From Deinococcus detaillensis (GTDB taxonomy: Bacteria > Deinococcota > Deinococci > Deinococcales > Deinococcaceae), in NCBI RefSeq assembly GCF_007280555.1, contig NZ_VKDB01000002.1, positions 186,001-250,000 on the forward strand: DNA of 64,000 nucleotides. The letters are read 5' to 3'. The notes under the pieces were generated by a model. The model was given only the letters and a program-made list of their open reading frames with translations, did no database searches and was not told the origin of the DNA. Within the stretch, counting starts at the first letter, position 1. The number at the start of each line of letters is the position of its first letter. Shown in pieces: positions 1 through 9,777 of the stretch. A program made the translations under genes and the position numbers.

Positions 1-100
1 TGCTGAGCGGCCCAGAACCGCCTCAAACAGCGCCGCAAACCATCTTTTCTAATTCGACCGCCAACTCTATTCTCGACCACTCACCGCTTGGAGGAACATC

Positions 101-1264
101 ATGAACAGGAAGAACACGCTTTGCACGCTGGCCCTCGGCCTTTCTCTGCTGGGAGCCGCCCAGGCCCAGACCACCATCAAAATCGGGGCCATTACCTCGC
201 TGACGGGCCGCTTCGCCGAGTTCGGCAAGCAGCAGATGGCAGGCTTTAAAGTCGCCGTGGACGAGATCAACCGCAAGGGCGGCATCAACGGCCAGAAAAT
301 CGAGTTGCAGGTTGAGGACAATGCCAGCGACGTGAACAAGGGCCTCTCTGCTGCCGAGAAACTGGTCAACGCGGGTGTGCCGCTGGTGATCTGCGAGTAC
401 TCCAGCAGTCTGGTCAAAGCGCAGGCGCAGTACTTGGCCCGTCAGAAAGTTCCGGCTCTGGTGGTCACCAGCAGCGGCGACGACATCACCAACCCCGGCA
501 ACGACTACATCTTCCGGCTCAACCAACCGGCCACCGAGTACGCCCGTGTGCTGTTCAATATCTTCCGCGACAACAAATTCAAGACCGTGGCGATGATTAC
601 CGGCACCGGGGCCTTCGAGAAGTCGGTGGCCGACGCGGCGCGGGGCTTTGCCAAGGAATACGGCATGACGCTGGTGGAAGATCAGAGCTACGACAAAGGC
701 CTGACCGACTTCCGGCCCGTCCTCAACCGCATCAAGGCCAAGAATCCCGACGCGCTGTTCATGGTCAGCTACGCCGAGGACTCGGTGGCACTGATGCGTC
801 AGGCCCGCGAGGTGGGCGTCAAACCCAAATTGTTCGCGGGCGGAGCGGCAGGCTTTGCGCTGCCCGACTTCATCAAAGATGGTGGCAGCGCCGCCGACAA
901 CGTGCTGGTCGCCACCGCCTGGATCAAGGAACTGCGCTACCCCGGCACCCAGAAGCTGCACGTCGATCTGGTCAAGGCGCTGGGCGGAGCGGAGCCGAGC
1001 TACCATGCCGCCCAGGCCTACGCGGGCGTGCTGGTGGCCGCCGACGCCATCAAGCGGGCGGGCAGCACCGACCGCGAGAAAGTCAAAGCGGCGCTGAATA
1101 CCACCAACATGCAGACCGCTTTCGGCCCGATTGTCTTCAAGGACTTTGAAGGCTTCAAGAACCAGAACCCGATTGCCATGGTCGCCGAGCAGGTGCAGGG
1201 CGGCAAATTCGTGCCGGTCTACCCCAAGTCGGCCTCGCCCCTGAAAATCAAATTCGAGCGCTGA
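101..1264 (+). CDS. livJ: Branched-chain amino-acid ABC transporter substrate-binding protein (first LivJ paralogue)
   Basis: Exported type I periplasmic binding protein of 387 residues that should capture a branched-chain or related amino acid and deliver it to the LivHMGF transporter encoded just downstream. A signal peptide ends near AAQAQT (about residue 23). The mature start reads IKIGAITSLTGRFAEFG, the usual opening of the Peripla_BP_6 family, and the segment LTDFRPVLNRIKAKNPDALF is the typical hinge region. A strong ribosome site (GGAGGAAC) lies 4 to 5 bases before ATG 101. A close paralogue follows 75 bases downstream. The actual ligand cannot be read from the sequence. Confidence 0.93.
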   Translation: MNRKNTLCTLALGLSLLGAAQAQTTIKIGAITSLTGRFAEFGKQQMAGFKVAVDEINRKGGINGQKIELQVEDNASDVNKGLSAAEKLVNAGVPLVICEYSSSLVKAQAQYLARQKVPALVVTSSGDDITNPGNDYIFRLNQPATEYARVLFNIFRDNKFKTVAMITGTGAFEKSVADAARGFAKEYGMTLVEDQSYDKGLTDFRPVLNRIKAKNPDALFMVSYAEDSVALMRQAREVGVKPKLFAGGAAGFALPDFIKDGGSAADNVLVATAWIKELRYPGTQKLHVDLVKALGGAEPSYHAAQAYAGVLVAADAIKRAGSTDREKVKAALNTTNMQTAFGPIVFKDFEGFKNQNPIAMVAEQVQGGKFVPVYPKSASPLKIKFER

Positions 1265-1339
1265 GCCGCGTGGGGGGCGTCCGGACGGTGCGCCCCTCTT
1301 TCCTTCTTCATCTTCATTTCCTAACTTATGGGAGCTTTC

Positions 1340-2509
1340 ATGAAACGGACTTTGCTCAGCCTCACGGCCCTGCTGCTCACGGGCGCGGCCTTCGCCGAAA
1401 CCATCAACGTCGGCGCAATCACCTCGCTGACCGGGCGCTTTGCCACCTTCGGAAAAATGCAGAAAGCTGGATTTCAGGTGGCCATCGACGAGATCAACGC
1501 GGCGGGCGGCGTCAGCGGCAACAAGCTGGCTCTGCTGCTCGAAGACGACGCCAGCGACACCAACAAAGCACTGGCCGCCGCCGAGTCGCTGCTCAACCAG
1601 AAAGTGCCGCTGATTATCGGCTCGTATTCTAGCGGCATCACCAAGCCTTTGTCGCAGTACATGGCCCGCCAGAAAGTGCCGCTGCTGGTTGCTACCGCCG
1701 TGGACGAAACCATCACTAAGCCCGGTAACGCCTACACCTTCCGGGTCAACAATCAGTCGAGCGTGTATTCGCGCAGCCTGCTCGATCTGTTCAAGCGGAT
1801 GAACGACAGCAAGGCGGGCACCATCAAAACGGTAGCGGTGCTGACCAGCAACGACGCCTTCGGCAAGAGTGTTTACACCGACATCACCACCCTGTTTACC
1901 AAGGCGGGCTATCAGGTCGTTTCCAAGGACACCTACGATCAGGGCCTGACCGATTTCCGGCCCATTCTCAACCGTTACAAAGCCCTCAGCCCCGACGCCG
2001 TGCTGATCGCCAGCTACGAACAGGACGCGGTGGCGGTGGCCAAGCAGGTCAAGGAAGTGGGCCTCGCGCCCAAGGTGATCGCGGGCATTGCCACCGGCTT
2101 CGCGCTCCCCAACTTTCTGGACGGAGCAGGCAGCGCCGCCGACAACATGCTGGTGGCGATGGTCTGGAATCCCGACGTGACCTATCCTGGGGCGCAGAAT
2201 CTGTATGTCCGCCTCAAGAAAGCGCTGGGCGGTGAGGAACCCAGCCAGCACGCCGCGCAGAGTTATGCCGCGATGCTGGCCGCTGCCGCCGCCATCAAGC
2301 AGGGCGGTACCGACCCCGAGAAAGTCCGCGAGGCGCTGACCAAAATCAATATCAATACCGCTTTCGGCCCGGTGAAGTTCCGCGATTACGGCGGCTACCA
2401 GAATCAAAACGCCGTGGTCGGCCTGGTCACGCAGGTGCAGGGCGGCAAATTCGTGACCGTTGCCCCCGCGACGGCGGCCAAGGGCAAGCTGATGATGTCG
2501 AAGAAGTGA
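1340..2509 (+). CDS. livJ: Branched-chain amino-acid ABC transporter substrate-binding protein (second LivJ paralogue)
   Basis: Second exported LivJ-type binding protein, 389 residues, colinear over its whole length with the preceding gene (shared GAITSLTGRFA, GLTDFRP and AAGFALP-like blocks), so the pair arose by tandem duplication. The signal peptide ends near AAFAETI. I take ATG 1340 rather than ATG 1328, because GGGAG at 1330-1334 is then a correctly spaced ribosome site. The two proteins differ around the ligand-contacting loops, for example EYSSSLVKAQ versus SYSSGITKPL, which suggests different ligands feeding one permease. Confidence 0.92.
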   Translation: MKRTLLSLTALLLTGAAFAETINVGAITSLTGRFATFGKMQKAGFQVAIDEINAAGGVSGNKLALLLEDDASDTNKALAAAESLLNQKVPLIIGSYSSGITKPLSQYMARQKVPLLVATAVDETITKPGNAYTFRVNNQSSVYSRSLLDLFKRMNDSKAGTIKTVAVLTSNDAFGKSVYTDITTLFTKAGYQVVSKDTYDQGLTDFRPILNRYKALSPDAVLIASYEQDAVAVAKQVKEVGLAPKVIAGIATGFALPNFLDGAGSAADNMLVAMVWNPDVTYPGAQNLYVRLKKALGGEEPSQHAAQSYAAMLAAAAAIKQGGTDPEKVREALTKININTAFGPVKFRDYGGYQNQNAVVGLVTQVQGGKFVTVAPATAAKGKLMMSKK

Positions 2510-2572
2510 GGATGATGCGACTTCACAGAGATTCTCTTGATCTCTGGCATCTTGCCTTGGCAAAAGGTCAGA

Positions 2573-2800
2573 TTGAACAGTGAACTGAGAGAAAAGATGT
2601 TGCTCATTGTCGGCAAGCTGATGACTGGGCATCCATCAAGTGACGAAGACGATTTGTTAGATGAACTGCTGGAATTATCGCCCGACCCAAAAATTAGCGA
2701 CTACATTTATTGGCCTGAAAGCGAGATCAGTGCTGAGGAAGTCGTTGATCGGGCACTCAGCTACGGACCGACCCCGCTTCCTTGGTCGAAGGAGAACTAA
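2573..2800 (+). CDS. Small bacteriocin-immunity-like protein (colicin/pyocin immunity family), orphan
   Basis: Acidic protein of about 75 residues. The segment LSPDPKISDYIYWPE followed by SAEEVVDRALSYGP resembles the conserved core of colicin/pyocin-type DNase immunity proteins (HPxxSDLIFxPE and SPEEIV). I chose TTG 2573 because AAAGGT sits about 5 bases upstream; TTG 2537 would add 12 residues and ATG 2597 would remove 8. The gene stops at 2800 and LivH starts with GTG 2801, so it is read within the liv operon. It is clearly richer in A+T than its neighbours, which suggests transfer. No toxin gene is adjacent. The family call comes from motif resemblance only. Confidence 0.6.
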   Translation: MNSELREKMLLIVGKLMTGHPSSDEDDLLDELLELSPDPKISDYIYWPESEISAEEVVDRALSYGPTPLPWSKEN

Positions 2801-3685
2801 GTGGACCCAAATACCCTGGCCCTCGTCCAAACCCTCGCCCAGGGGCTGCTGACCGGCGGCATCTACGCCCTGATCGGCACTGGCCTGAGTCTGATCTTCG
2901 GCGTGATGCGGGTCATCAATTTCGCGCACGGCGACTTTCTGGCCGTCGGCATGTTCATTGCCCTGTTCCTGTTTCAGCGCCTGCACCTCGACCCCTACCT
3001 CAGTTTGCTGATCGCCGCGCCCATCGGGTTCGGGCTGGGGTATCTGGTGCAGCGCTTCTTGCTGGCCCGGCTGGGAGACCGGCTGGAGAGCAGTTCGATG
3101 CTGGCCACGCTGGGCATCGGCCTGATTATCAGCAACGGCCTGCTGCTGGGGTTCGGAGCGCAGCCGCAGAGCATCAACGTCGCCTACGCCACCAAGACCT
3201 TTGCGCTGGGCGGCATCCAGATCAGCCTGCCGCTGCTGATAGCCGGACTCGGCACGGTGCTGGCTATCGTGCTGCTCAATCTGTTTTTGTACCGCACCGA
3301 GCTGGGCCGCGCCGTTCGCGCCACCGCCCAGAACCCGCTGGGAGCCGAGCTCCAGGGCGTCAATACCAATTGGGTACAGGCCGTCGTCTTTGGACTGGGC
3401 GTGGCTTTCGCGGTAGTGGCGGGCGTGCTGCTCTTGCCGCTGCTTTACGCCTTCCCCACCGTGGGCGAGAACTACACCCTCAAGGCCTTCGTGGTCACGG
3501 TGCTGGGCGGCCTGGGCAACTTGCCGGGGGCCATCGCGGGCGGCCTGATTCTGGGCATCATCGAGTCGCTGGGCGCGTACTATCTCAGCAACAATTACCG
3601 CGACGCTTACGGCCTGGTCGTCTTTCTGGTGGTGCTGTTGCTGCGTCCCGAGGGACTGTTTGGCCGCACGGTGAAACGCGTATGA
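2801..3685 (+). CDS. livH: Branched-chain amino-acid ABC transporter permease LivH
   Basis: Integral membrane permease of 294 residues, one half of the channel for amino acids delivered by the LivJ proteins. The N-terminus (GLLTGGIYALIGTGLSLIFG, then NFAHGDFLAVG) is the signature of the LivH branch, and the C-terminal half carries the VTVLGGLGNLPGAIAGG block that contacts the ATPase. It has roughly eight hydrophobic segments. It starts with GTG directly after the stop of the small immunity-like gene and overlaps LivM by four bases (ATGA at 3682), so translation of the operon is coupled. Confidence 0.95.
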   Translation: MDPNTLALVQTLAQGLLTGGIYALIGTGLSLIFGVMRVINFAHGDFLAVGMFIALFLFQRLHLDPYLSLLIAAPIGFGLGYLVQRFLLARLGDRLESSSMLATLGIGLIISNGLLLGFGAQPQSINVAYATKTFALGGIQISLPLLIAGLGTVLAIVLLNLFLYRTELGRAVRATAQNPLGAELQGVNTNWVQAVVFGLGVAFAVVAGVLLLPLLYAFPTVGENYTLKAFVVTVLGGLGNLPGAIAGGLILGIIESLGAYYLSNNYRDAYGLVVFLVVLLLRPEGLFGRTVKRV

Positions 3686-4686
3686 GCGCTGCCGTGATCT
3701 CCCGTCCCCGCGCCCTCACCTACGGCAACGTCTGGCTGAGCGTCATCCTGCTGGCGGTAATGGCCCTTTACCCCTTCGTCTTCGGCAAGAGCATGAATTT
3801 CGGCGTCAGCACCCTGCTGCTGGCGGGCTTCGCCATGAGCTGGAACATTCTGGGCGGCTGGGCCGGGCAACTTAGCTTAGGCCACGCGGCGCTGTTAGGC
3901 ATCGGCGCTTATACGGTGACGCTGTTTGCCATTCCCGAACGCGCTCCGGCCTGGCTGGGACTGGCTGGCCCGGTCGCGCCCTGGTGGGGAACCCTGATCG
4001 GGATGGGCTTGGCCGCGCTGCTGGCGCTGGTGTGGGGCTGGCTCACCTTCGGGCTGCGCGGCAGTTACTTCGTGCTCTCCAGCATCGCCGTCGCCCTGAT
4101 TATCCGCTTGGTGGTCATCAACGAGGACTTCGGCGGCGGCGCGGAAGGGCTGTTCATGCCGGACTTGCCCAAGTTGTTCGGCCTCGATTTGTTTGACCGC
4201 AAGGTGGAATACGGCCTGGCCTTCTTCTTTGTGGCGCTTACCCTGCTGGTCACGCATATGCTGCGCCGCTCGCGGCTGGGCTACGCTCTCCAGGCTGTGC
4301 GCGAGGACGAGGACGGAGCACGGGCACTGGGCATCGATCCCCGGCGCATGAAGCTGGCGGCCTTCGTCATCTCGGCGATGCTGACCGCGCTGGGCGGCTC
4401 AATCTATGCTATCTACCTGCAAGCCTTCGAGCCGCACACCCTCCTCGAACTCCCGCTGAGTGTCCAGATCGCGCTGATGGCGATTATCGGCGGGCGCAGC
4501 AGCATTCAGGGACCAATTATAGGAGCGCTGCTGCTGGCAATTTTCGGCGAGGTCTTCCGCAACATCTTCGCCAACGCCAATCTGCTGATCTATGGCGTGC
4601 TGATTCTGGCCGTGACCCTGTTCGCGCCCGACGGTCTGGTGGGCCTGTTCAAGCGGCGTGGCAGCAAACTGGGGGTCAATCGATGA
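3682..4686 (+). CDS. livM: Branched-chain amino-acid ABC transporter permease LivM
   Basis: Second permease of the liv system, 334 residues, expected to pair with LivH in the inner membrane. Diagnostic segments are NILGGWAGQLSLGHAALLGIGAY near the N-terminus and RALGIDPRRMKLAAFVISA plus MAIIGGRSSIQGPIIGA in the C-terminal half, the cytoplasmic loop docking to LivG/LivF. The start is ATG 3682, overlapping the LivH stop. A longer open frame runs upstream in the same phase, but it lies within livH and is not used. It overlaps livG by four bases. Confidence 0.95.
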   Translation: MSAAVISRPRALTYGNVWLSVILLAVMALYPFVFGKSMNFGVSTLLLAGFAMSWNILGGWAGQLSLGHAALLGIGAYTVTLFAIPERAPAWLGLAGPVAPWWGTLIGMGLAALLALVWGWLTFGLRGSYFVLSSIAVALIIRLVVINEDFGGGAEGLFMPDLPKLFGLDLFDRKVEYGLAFFFVALTLLVTHMLRRSRLGYALQAVREDEDGARALGIDPRRMKLAAFVISAMLTALGGSIYAIYLQAFEPHTLLELPLSVQIALMAIIGGRSSIQGPIIGALLLAIFGEVFRNIFANANLLIYGVLILAVTLFAPDGLVGLFKRRGSKLGVNR

Positions 4687-5441
4687 GCGCCCCCGCTGTT
4701 CAGTCTCAAGCAGCCAGCAACGCCACCCCGCTGTTCGAGGCGCAAGGCATCACCGTCACGTTCGGTGGCCTCACGGCGGTCAAGGACATCAGCCTCAAGG
4801 TGCGCCCTGGCGAAATCGTGGGCCTGATCGGGCCGAATGGAGCGGGCAAAACCACCCTCTTTAACGCGCTGACCGGCTTCGTGACGCCCAGCAGCGGGCG
4901 GGTGCTGCTCTCGGGGCGCGACATCACCAAACAATCGCCGCAGGCTCGCGCCCGCCTCGGAATGGCCCGCACCTTTCAGGTCGAGCGGCCCTTCGAAGAC
5001 CTCAGTGTGCTGGAAAACGTGCTGGTGGCGGCCTTTTTGCGCCACAGCGGTAGAAAAGCCGAGGACAGCGCTTACGCCGTGCTGGAACGGGTCGGCCTGG
5101 CGGATAGGGCTGCCCAGCCCGCCAGCGAACTCAATCTGGCCCGCCGCCGCCGCCTGGAACTCGCCAAGGTGCTGGCTCTCGAACCCAAGATGCTGTTTCT
5201 GGACGAGTCGATTGCCGGACTCAACCCGCCCGCGCAGGCCGAGATGGTGGGACTGATCCGCGAACTGGCCGCGTCGGGCTTAGGCATCGTGATGGTCGAG
5301 CACATCATGCACGTCATCATGGGACTGTCCAACCACGTCATCTGCATGGCCTTTGGCGAGCTGCTGGCCGAGGGAGACCCCGAAACGGTGGCCCACCATC
5401 CGGACGTGATTCGGGCCTATCTGGGAGAAGATGATGACTGA
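4683..5441 (+). CDS. livG: Branched-chain amino-acid ABC transporter ATPase LivG
   Basis: Cytoplasmic ATPase of 252 residues that powers the LivHM channel together with LivF. The Walker A motif is GPNGAGKTT (about residue 56) and Walker B is MLFLDESIAGL. The signature motif is shifted to LARRRRLELAKVLA instead of the textbook LSGGQ; weak signatures are common in LivG. The H-loop is VMVEHIMHVIM. The C-terminus has the LivG-type ending (LAEGDPETVAHHPDVIRAYLGE). The start overlaps the end of livM and the end overlaps livF by 11 bases. Confidence 0.95.
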   Translation: MSAPAVQSQAASNATPLFEAQGITVTFGGLTAVKDISLKVRPGEIVGLIGPNGAGKTTLFNALTGFVTPSSGRVLLSGRDITKQSPQARARLGMARTFQVERPFEDLSVLENVLVAAFLRHSGRKAEDSAYAVLERVGLADRAAQPASELNLARRRRLELAKVLALEPKMLFLDESIAGLNPPAQAEMVGLIRELAASGLGIVMVEHIMHVIMGLSNHVICMAFGELLAEGDPETVAHHPDVIRAYLGEDDD

Positions 5442-6207
5442 ACTGACGGGTGGGCCGCGCACGGCAGTGAAAGCAAATCCCGATCTGAGCCAGGCTGAGC
5501 ATGTCCTCAAGGTCAACAACCTGGAGGTGGCTTACGGCGAGGTGCAGGTGGTGTTTGGCGTCTCGCTGCACGTCGCCAAGGGTGAACTGGTCGGGCTGGT
5601 CGGCGGCAACGGCAGCGGCAAGAGCACCATCTTACGGGTGCTGTCGGGGATGCTCAAGGCGCGGAGTGGGGAAGCGCTGTACCGCCAGCACAATCTCAAC
5701 GGGGTAGCGCCTCACCAGATCACCGGGCTGGGCGTGGCGCATGTGCCGATGGGCCGCCAACTGTTCGGGCAGATGACGGTGGAAGAAAACCTGCTGATGG
5801 GTGCTTACCTGCCGCGCACCCGTGAGCGCAGGCCGCAGAACTTGCAGCGCGTCTACGACTTTTTCCCCCGCCTGCGCGAGAAACGCACCTTTCCCGCTGC
5901 CGCCCTCTCCGGCGGTGAGCAGCAGATGGTGGCAATTGGCCGGGCGCTGATGAGCGAGCCGGAAGTGCTCCTCATGGACGAGCCGAGTCTGGGCCTTGCG
6001 CCGCTGGTGGTCAAAGAAGTCATGCGGGTGATCGCTTCCCTGCGTCAACTCGGCCTTACCGTGCTGCTGGTCGAGCAGAATGTGCGGCAAGTCCTCAAGG
6101 TGACGGACCGCTCCTACGTGCTGGAACTCGGCGCAGTGGTGCGCGAGGGGCCAAGCGCCGATCTACTGGACGACCCCGAAATTCGGCGGGTGTACTTGGG
6201 GGTTTGA
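5431..6207 (+). CDS. livF: Branched-chain amino-acid ABC transporter ATPase LivF
   Basis: Second ATPase of the liv system, 258 residues. It carries Walker A GGNGSGKST, ABC signature LSGGEQQMVAIGRAL, Walker B VLLMDEPSLGLAP and the LLVEQNVRQVLKV H-loop region typical of LivF. About 25 residues precede the usual family start (LKVNNLEVAYGEVQ), so the true start could lie downstream; ATG 5431 or 5434 is kept because it overlaps the livG stop, as elsewhere in this operon. It is the last gene of the operon and is followed by a strong hairpin terminator. Confidence 0.94.
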   Translation: MMTELTGGPRTAVKANPDLSQAEHVLKVNNLEVAYGEVQVVFGVSLHVAKGELVGLVGGNGSGKSTILRVLSGMLKARSGEALYRQHNLNGVAPHQITGLGVAHVPMGRQLFGQMTVEENLLMGAYLPRTRERRPQNLQRVYDFFPRLREKRTFPAAALSGGEQQMVAIGRALMSEPEVLLMDEPSLGLAPLVVKEVMRVIASLRQLGLTVLLVEQNVRQVLKVTDRSYVLELGAVVREGPSADLLDDPEIRRVYLGV

Positions 6208-6230
6208 GGGCTGGTTCTGGATTCTGCTCC

Positions 6231-6275
6231 AAAAAGTACGCCCCCCTTCGCAAATGGAAGGGGGGCGTTCTGTGT
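6231..6275. terminator. Bidirectional intrinsic terminator between livF and the APC permease
   Basis: Perfect 11-base stem: CGCCCCCCTTC at 6239-6249 pairs with GAAGGGGGGCG at 6257-6267 around a 7-base loop. AAAAA on the left and TTCT on the right give short U-runs in both directions, suiting the convergent genes. Confidence 0.85.
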
Positions 6276-6296
6276 CAGCGGAGATGGCTCAGCCCG

Positions 6297-8279
6297 CTAA
6301 CCCCCCACATGCACAATCGGCCTGCGGTCGCGGTCTTTCTCAGCGCGGCGCAGGATCTCATGGGTCAGGGGCGGCACGTCGCCCTCGCCCTCAATCAGGA
6401 ATTTGAGGGCCAGATGCAGCGGGCTGTCCTCGCTCCAGCGCATGTAAACCTGCGGCGGCGCTCCCTTGCCGCGCAGGTGCAGCATCAGCGCCGCGATGGT
6501 GTTGGGCACGCTCGAACCTCTGGCCTTGAGGATGCCGTATGGTCCGACCATCACCGCGCTGACTTCCACCACATCGCTGAAATCCGAGGCGTCGTCTACC
6601 TCCACTTCCAGAAACACAAACGGCGCGTCGTCGGGCAGGTGGGCCATCTGGCGGGTGCGGAGTTCTTTTTTCTGATACTCGGCCTGGGTAAAGGGGCCGG
6701 GGCGGTGGGCCACCAGCCTGAGCGGGCGAATCGGGAAGGACTTGATGAGTTTCATTGCCGATTCGTCGAGCACCACGCTGCTGACCCGCAATTCGAACGA
6801 GCGCTGGACCCGCGAATAAATGCTGATGGCCAGTACCGCCGCGATAAACAGCAGCGCAATAAACAGGCCTTCCGGGTTGCCGATCACCGTGACGCTGATG
6901 GTGTAGATAAAAATCAGGCTGATGAACCCGAAGGCGTACCCCAGGGGCCGCTGCTGATGCCGGAAGGCCGAGAGCGTGACCGCCACCGCCGCCGAGGTCA
7001 TCAGCGCCAGCACGCCAGTGGCGTAAGCGCCCGCCTGCGCGTCCACGTTGGCGCGGAAGGCCAGCGTCACCAGAATGGAAATCCCCACGAACACCAGCAC
7101 CAGGGGGCGGTTGGCCCGTGTCCAGTCCGGTGCCATGCCGTAGCGGGGCAAGTAGCGCGGCACGATGTTGAGCAGCCCGGCCATCGCCGACGCGCCCGCG
7201 AACCACAAGATCAGAATGGTGGAGAGGTCATAGAAAGTGCCGAAGGTTTCGCCGAGGTGGCGGTGGGCCAGGTACGCCAGCGCCCGCCCGTTGGCTGGCC
7301 CGCCCGCTTGAAAGTCGGCGGCGGGAATCAGCAGGGTGGTGACCAGACTGCTGGTCAGCAAAAAGACGCTCATAATCAGCGCGGCGGTGGTCAGCAGTTT
7401 TTTGCCGTTGCGGATTCGGCCCGCCGGTTTAGTTTCGGTGTCATCTGCGTCGCCTTTGATCAGCGGCATGACCACCACGCCGGTCTCAAAGCCCGACAGC
7501 CCCAGCGCCAATCTGGGAAACACCAGCAGCGCCCCACCAATCAGCGAGAGCGGTGAAGCGTAGCCTTGCCGCAAGCTGGCGATCCAGTCCGGAAAAACTT
7601 GAGGGCGGTGCGCCACCAGCCACAGGCCGTCCACGACCACCACGCCGCTAAGCGCCAGGTACACGATCACCAGCACCACGGCGATGCCGATGGCCTCGTT
7701 AAAACCTTTGAGGAAAACGGCCCCCAACAGCGCCAGCAAGCAAAGCGTCACCGGAACCTGTGCGCCGCCCAGAACAGATTTGAGCAGCGGGTTTTCGGTG
7801 AGGTGGGCGGCGGCGTCGGCAGCCGACAGCGTGATGGTAATGACAAAGCCGGTGGCCACAAAGCCGATCAGGGCCAGCACCAGGAATTTGCCGGGCCAGA
7901 AGCTGAGCAGCCGCTCAAGCATACTGATCGAGCCGTCGCCGTGCGGGCTTTCCTCGGCAACCCGGCGGTACATCGGCAGCGCCCCGAACAGCGTAACGAG
8001 CACCAACACGAGGGTGGCAAACGGCGACAGCGCACCGGCGGCCAGCGCAGCGATGCCAGGTTGGTAGCCCAGCGTGGAAAAGTAATCCACTCCGGTCAGG
8101 CACATGACTTTCCACCACGGGTGGGTGTGATGCCCGGCCTGTACGCCGCGCTCGTCTTCATAAAAGCCTTCGCGGTCAGGATTGGAACTGGAGCCTTCGA
8201 GGAGCCAGCGTTTGAACGCTGAGGGAACGGGGGGCAGTGTAGCAGCAGTAGCATTCGGCGTGACCTGGGGCGGCGTCAT
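6297..8279 (-). CDS. APC-family amino-acid permease with long cytoplasmic C-terminal region
   Basis: Membrane transporter of 660 residues. About twelve hydrophobic segments span roughly residues 65-480, beginning with [27 protein letters not shown], characteristic of a large APC-superfamily permease group. A soluble tail of about 170 residues follows (from about residue 490), with mixed alpha/beta character and no motif I can name. The substrate is unknown; amino acids or polyamines are the family expectation. The start ATG at 8279 lies about 10 bases after a CATACT box, so the message may have almost no leader. It converges on the liv operon, with a shared terminator between them. Confidence 0.85.
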   Translation of the reverse strand: MTPPQVTPNATAATLPPVPSAFKRWLLEGSSSNPDREGFYEDERGVQAGHHTHPWWKVMCLTGVDYFSTLGYQPGIAALAAGALSPFATLVLVLVTLFGALPMYRRVAEESPHGDGSISMLERLLSFWPGKFLVLALIGFVATGFVITITLSAADAAAHLTENPLLKSVLGGAQVPVTLCLLALLGAVFLKGFNEAIGIAVVLVIVYLALSGVVVVDGLWLVAHRPQVFPDWIASLRQGYASPLSLIGGALLVFPRLALGLSGFETGVVVMPLIKGDADDTETKPAGRIRNGKKLLTTAALIMSVFLLTSSLVTTLLIPAADFQAGGPANGRALAYLAHRHLGETFGTFYDLSTILILWFAGASAMAGLLNIVPRYLPRYGMAPDWTRANRPLVLVFVGISILVTLAFRANVDAQAGAYATGVLALMTSAAVAVTLSAFRHQQRPLGYAFGFISLIFIYTISVTVIGNPEGLFIALLFIAAVLAISIYSRVQRSFELRVSSVVLDESAMKLIKSFPIRPLRLVAHRPGPFTQAEYQKKELRTRQMAHLPDDAPFVFLEVEVDDASDFSDVVEVSAVMVGPYGILKARGSSVPNTIAALMLHLRGKGAPPQVYMRWSEDSPLHLALKFLIEGEGDVPPLTHEILRRAEKDRDRRPIVHVGG

Positions 8280-8601
8280 TTCGCCCGCTAGTATGCGCCG
8301 CAGAGGTGCGGGCGATGGTAAATTGCCGCTGACTCATTTTGAAATCGTCTCAGTTGCTCCAGTCATCCGTAAGCTGGCGCTCAGTCGTATCCGCGCAGGT
8401 GAGGCTACCCCAACAAACCAAAGTTCAAAGAGGCCAGCAGAATGGCTCAGCCAGCTAAGGTTACAAAGTCGGGAAGGTACGCGGCCCGGAGAGCATCAGG
8501 CCCCAAGCTGGTGGGCGGCTGGGTGGATGAATACCGAGGCCCAGAAACGGCAGCGAGGCTTTTGGACAAGCGGTGGTATGCAAGTGGTATTATTCGTACC
8601 C
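8280..8601. other. Divergent intergenic region between the APC permease and anmK
   Basis: 322 bases with no convincing gene. It holds the permease promoter at the left end (CATACT on the minus strand near 8290) and the anmK promoter at the right end (TATTAT at 8588-8593). I see no hairpin or riboswitch-like structure between them. Confidence 0.5.
8588..8593 (+). promoter_or_regulatory. -10 box of a probable leaderless anmK promoter
   Basis: TATTAT lies eight bases before ATG 8602. There is no purine-rich ribosome site between the box and the start codon. A TTGGAC at 8562-8567 is a possible -35 element but its spacing (20 bases) is long. Confidence 0.5.
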
Positions 8602-9777
8602 ATGAATACTCCGCCAGACGCCCGCCCGCCGAGAGTTCTCGGTTTGATGAGTGGCACCAGTGTGGACGGCATTGACGCGGTACTGCTGGAGCTCAGCGGC
8701 TATCCGAGGCTGGGAACGAACATCCAGGTTCCCGAACTCAGTGGCCCCGCACCACGTTTCGAGATTTTGGAACACCGCGCCGTGCCGTTCGCAGACGACC
8801 TGCGGGCTGCGCTGCTGGCGGCTGGCCGCGACGAAACCACCACCAGCCAGATCACCCAGCTCAATTTTTGGCTGGGCGAAGCGCTGGCCGACGCGGCAGC
8901 AGACCTCGCCGTGAGCGCCGACCTGATCGCCAGTCATGGCCAGACGGTGCATCACATTCCGTACCTTGACGCTTCAAGAGGCTGGCACACCCGTTCCACC
9001 CTCCAAATTGGGGAGGCCGCCGTGATCGTGGAGCGCACCGGCAAGCCGGTCATCTCCGATTTTCGGCCTCCTGACTTGGCGGCAGGCGGGCAGGCCGCGC
9101 CGCTGGTGCCGTTCGCCGACCGGATCATCTACGCCGAAGCGGGCGTGCGGCGGGCGGTTCACAATCTCGGCGGCATCAGCAACCTGACTTACTTGCCGGG
9201 GTTAGACGAAGCAGGCGTACTGGCCTTCGACACCGGCCCCGCCAACGCGCTGATCGATGAGGCTGCCGAGCTGGTCGGCAAACGTTTTGACGAAGGCGGG
9301 CGGCTTGGGGCGGGCGGTCACGTGGCCGAGAGTCTGGTCAACGCCTGGTTGGATGACCCGTATCTGAACGCCACGCCGCCCAAATCCACCGGCCGCGAGA
9401 GATGGAACTTGCAGCAACTCCCCGGCGTGTTTGAACTTGATGCCAAGGACATTGCCGCCACCGTCACGGCGTTCAGCGTCCAGAGTATCGCTCAGGCATA
9501 CCGCCGTTTCGTGCTGCCGCTGGGCCTAGACGAGATCGTGGTGGCGGGCGGCGGAGCCTTTAACCCCACTTTGATGGCGCAGCTCAGGGCCGCCCTCGCG
9601 CCGATTCCGGTTTTGACCTTCGAGGAACGCGGCTGGAATTCTGCCGCCCGCGAAGCCGCCGCCTTTGCCGTGCTGGGCTACTACGCTTATCAAGGCTGGC
9701 GCAACACCCTGCCGCACACGACGGGGGCGCGGCACGCCGTGATCGCCGGAAAGTTGTCGCGGCCTTTTGTGGAGTGA
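8602..9777 (+). CDS. anmK: Anhydro-N-acetylmuramic acid kinase
   Basis: Cytoplasmic kinase of 391 residues that hydrates and phosphorylates 1,6-anhydro-MurNAc released from peptidoglycan, giving MurNAc-6-phosphate. The N-terminal phosphate-binding signature [13 protein letters not shown] lies at residues 14-26. [34 protein letters not shown] and [13 protein letters not shown] are all family blocks. The open frame extends far upstream, but homology begins at ATG 8602. The MurQ etherase expected to act next is not in the window; a deaminase and sugar kinase of an amino-sugar cluster are found at 27.8-29.5 kb. Confidence 0.95.
   Translation: MNTPPDARPPRVLGLMSGTSVDGIDAVLLELSGYPRLGTNIQVPELSGPAPRFEILEHRAVPFADDLRAALLAAGRDETTTSQITQLNFWLGEALADAAADLAVSADLIASHGQTVHHIPYLDASRGWHTRSTLQIGEAAVIVERTGKPVISDFRPPDLAAGGQAAPLVPFADRIIYAEAGVRRAVHNLGGISNLTYLPGLDEAGVLAFDTGPANALIDEAAELVGKRFDEGGRLGAGGHVAESLVNAWLDDPYLNATPPKSTGRERWNLQQLPGVFELDAKDIAATVTAFSVQSIAQAYRRFVLPLGLDEIVVAGGGAFNPTLMAQLRAALAPIPVLTFEERGWNSAAREAAAFAVLGYYAYQGWRNTLPHTTGARHAVIAGKLSRPFVE

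Noticed and set aside
23..2632. Very long open frame on the minus strand opposite the two LivJ genes
   Set aside because: Its translation is His/Gly/Arg-rich with no recognisable domain and mirrors the codon bias of the plus-strand genes. It is a shadow frame of GC-rich DNA. Similar long shadows opposite the subtilase, liv and alpha-2-macroglobulin genes were dropped for the same reason.
8280..8601. Riboswitch upstream of the APC permease or anmK
   Set aside because: Both genes appear to have start sites only a few bases before the start codon, leaving no room for a leader structure.
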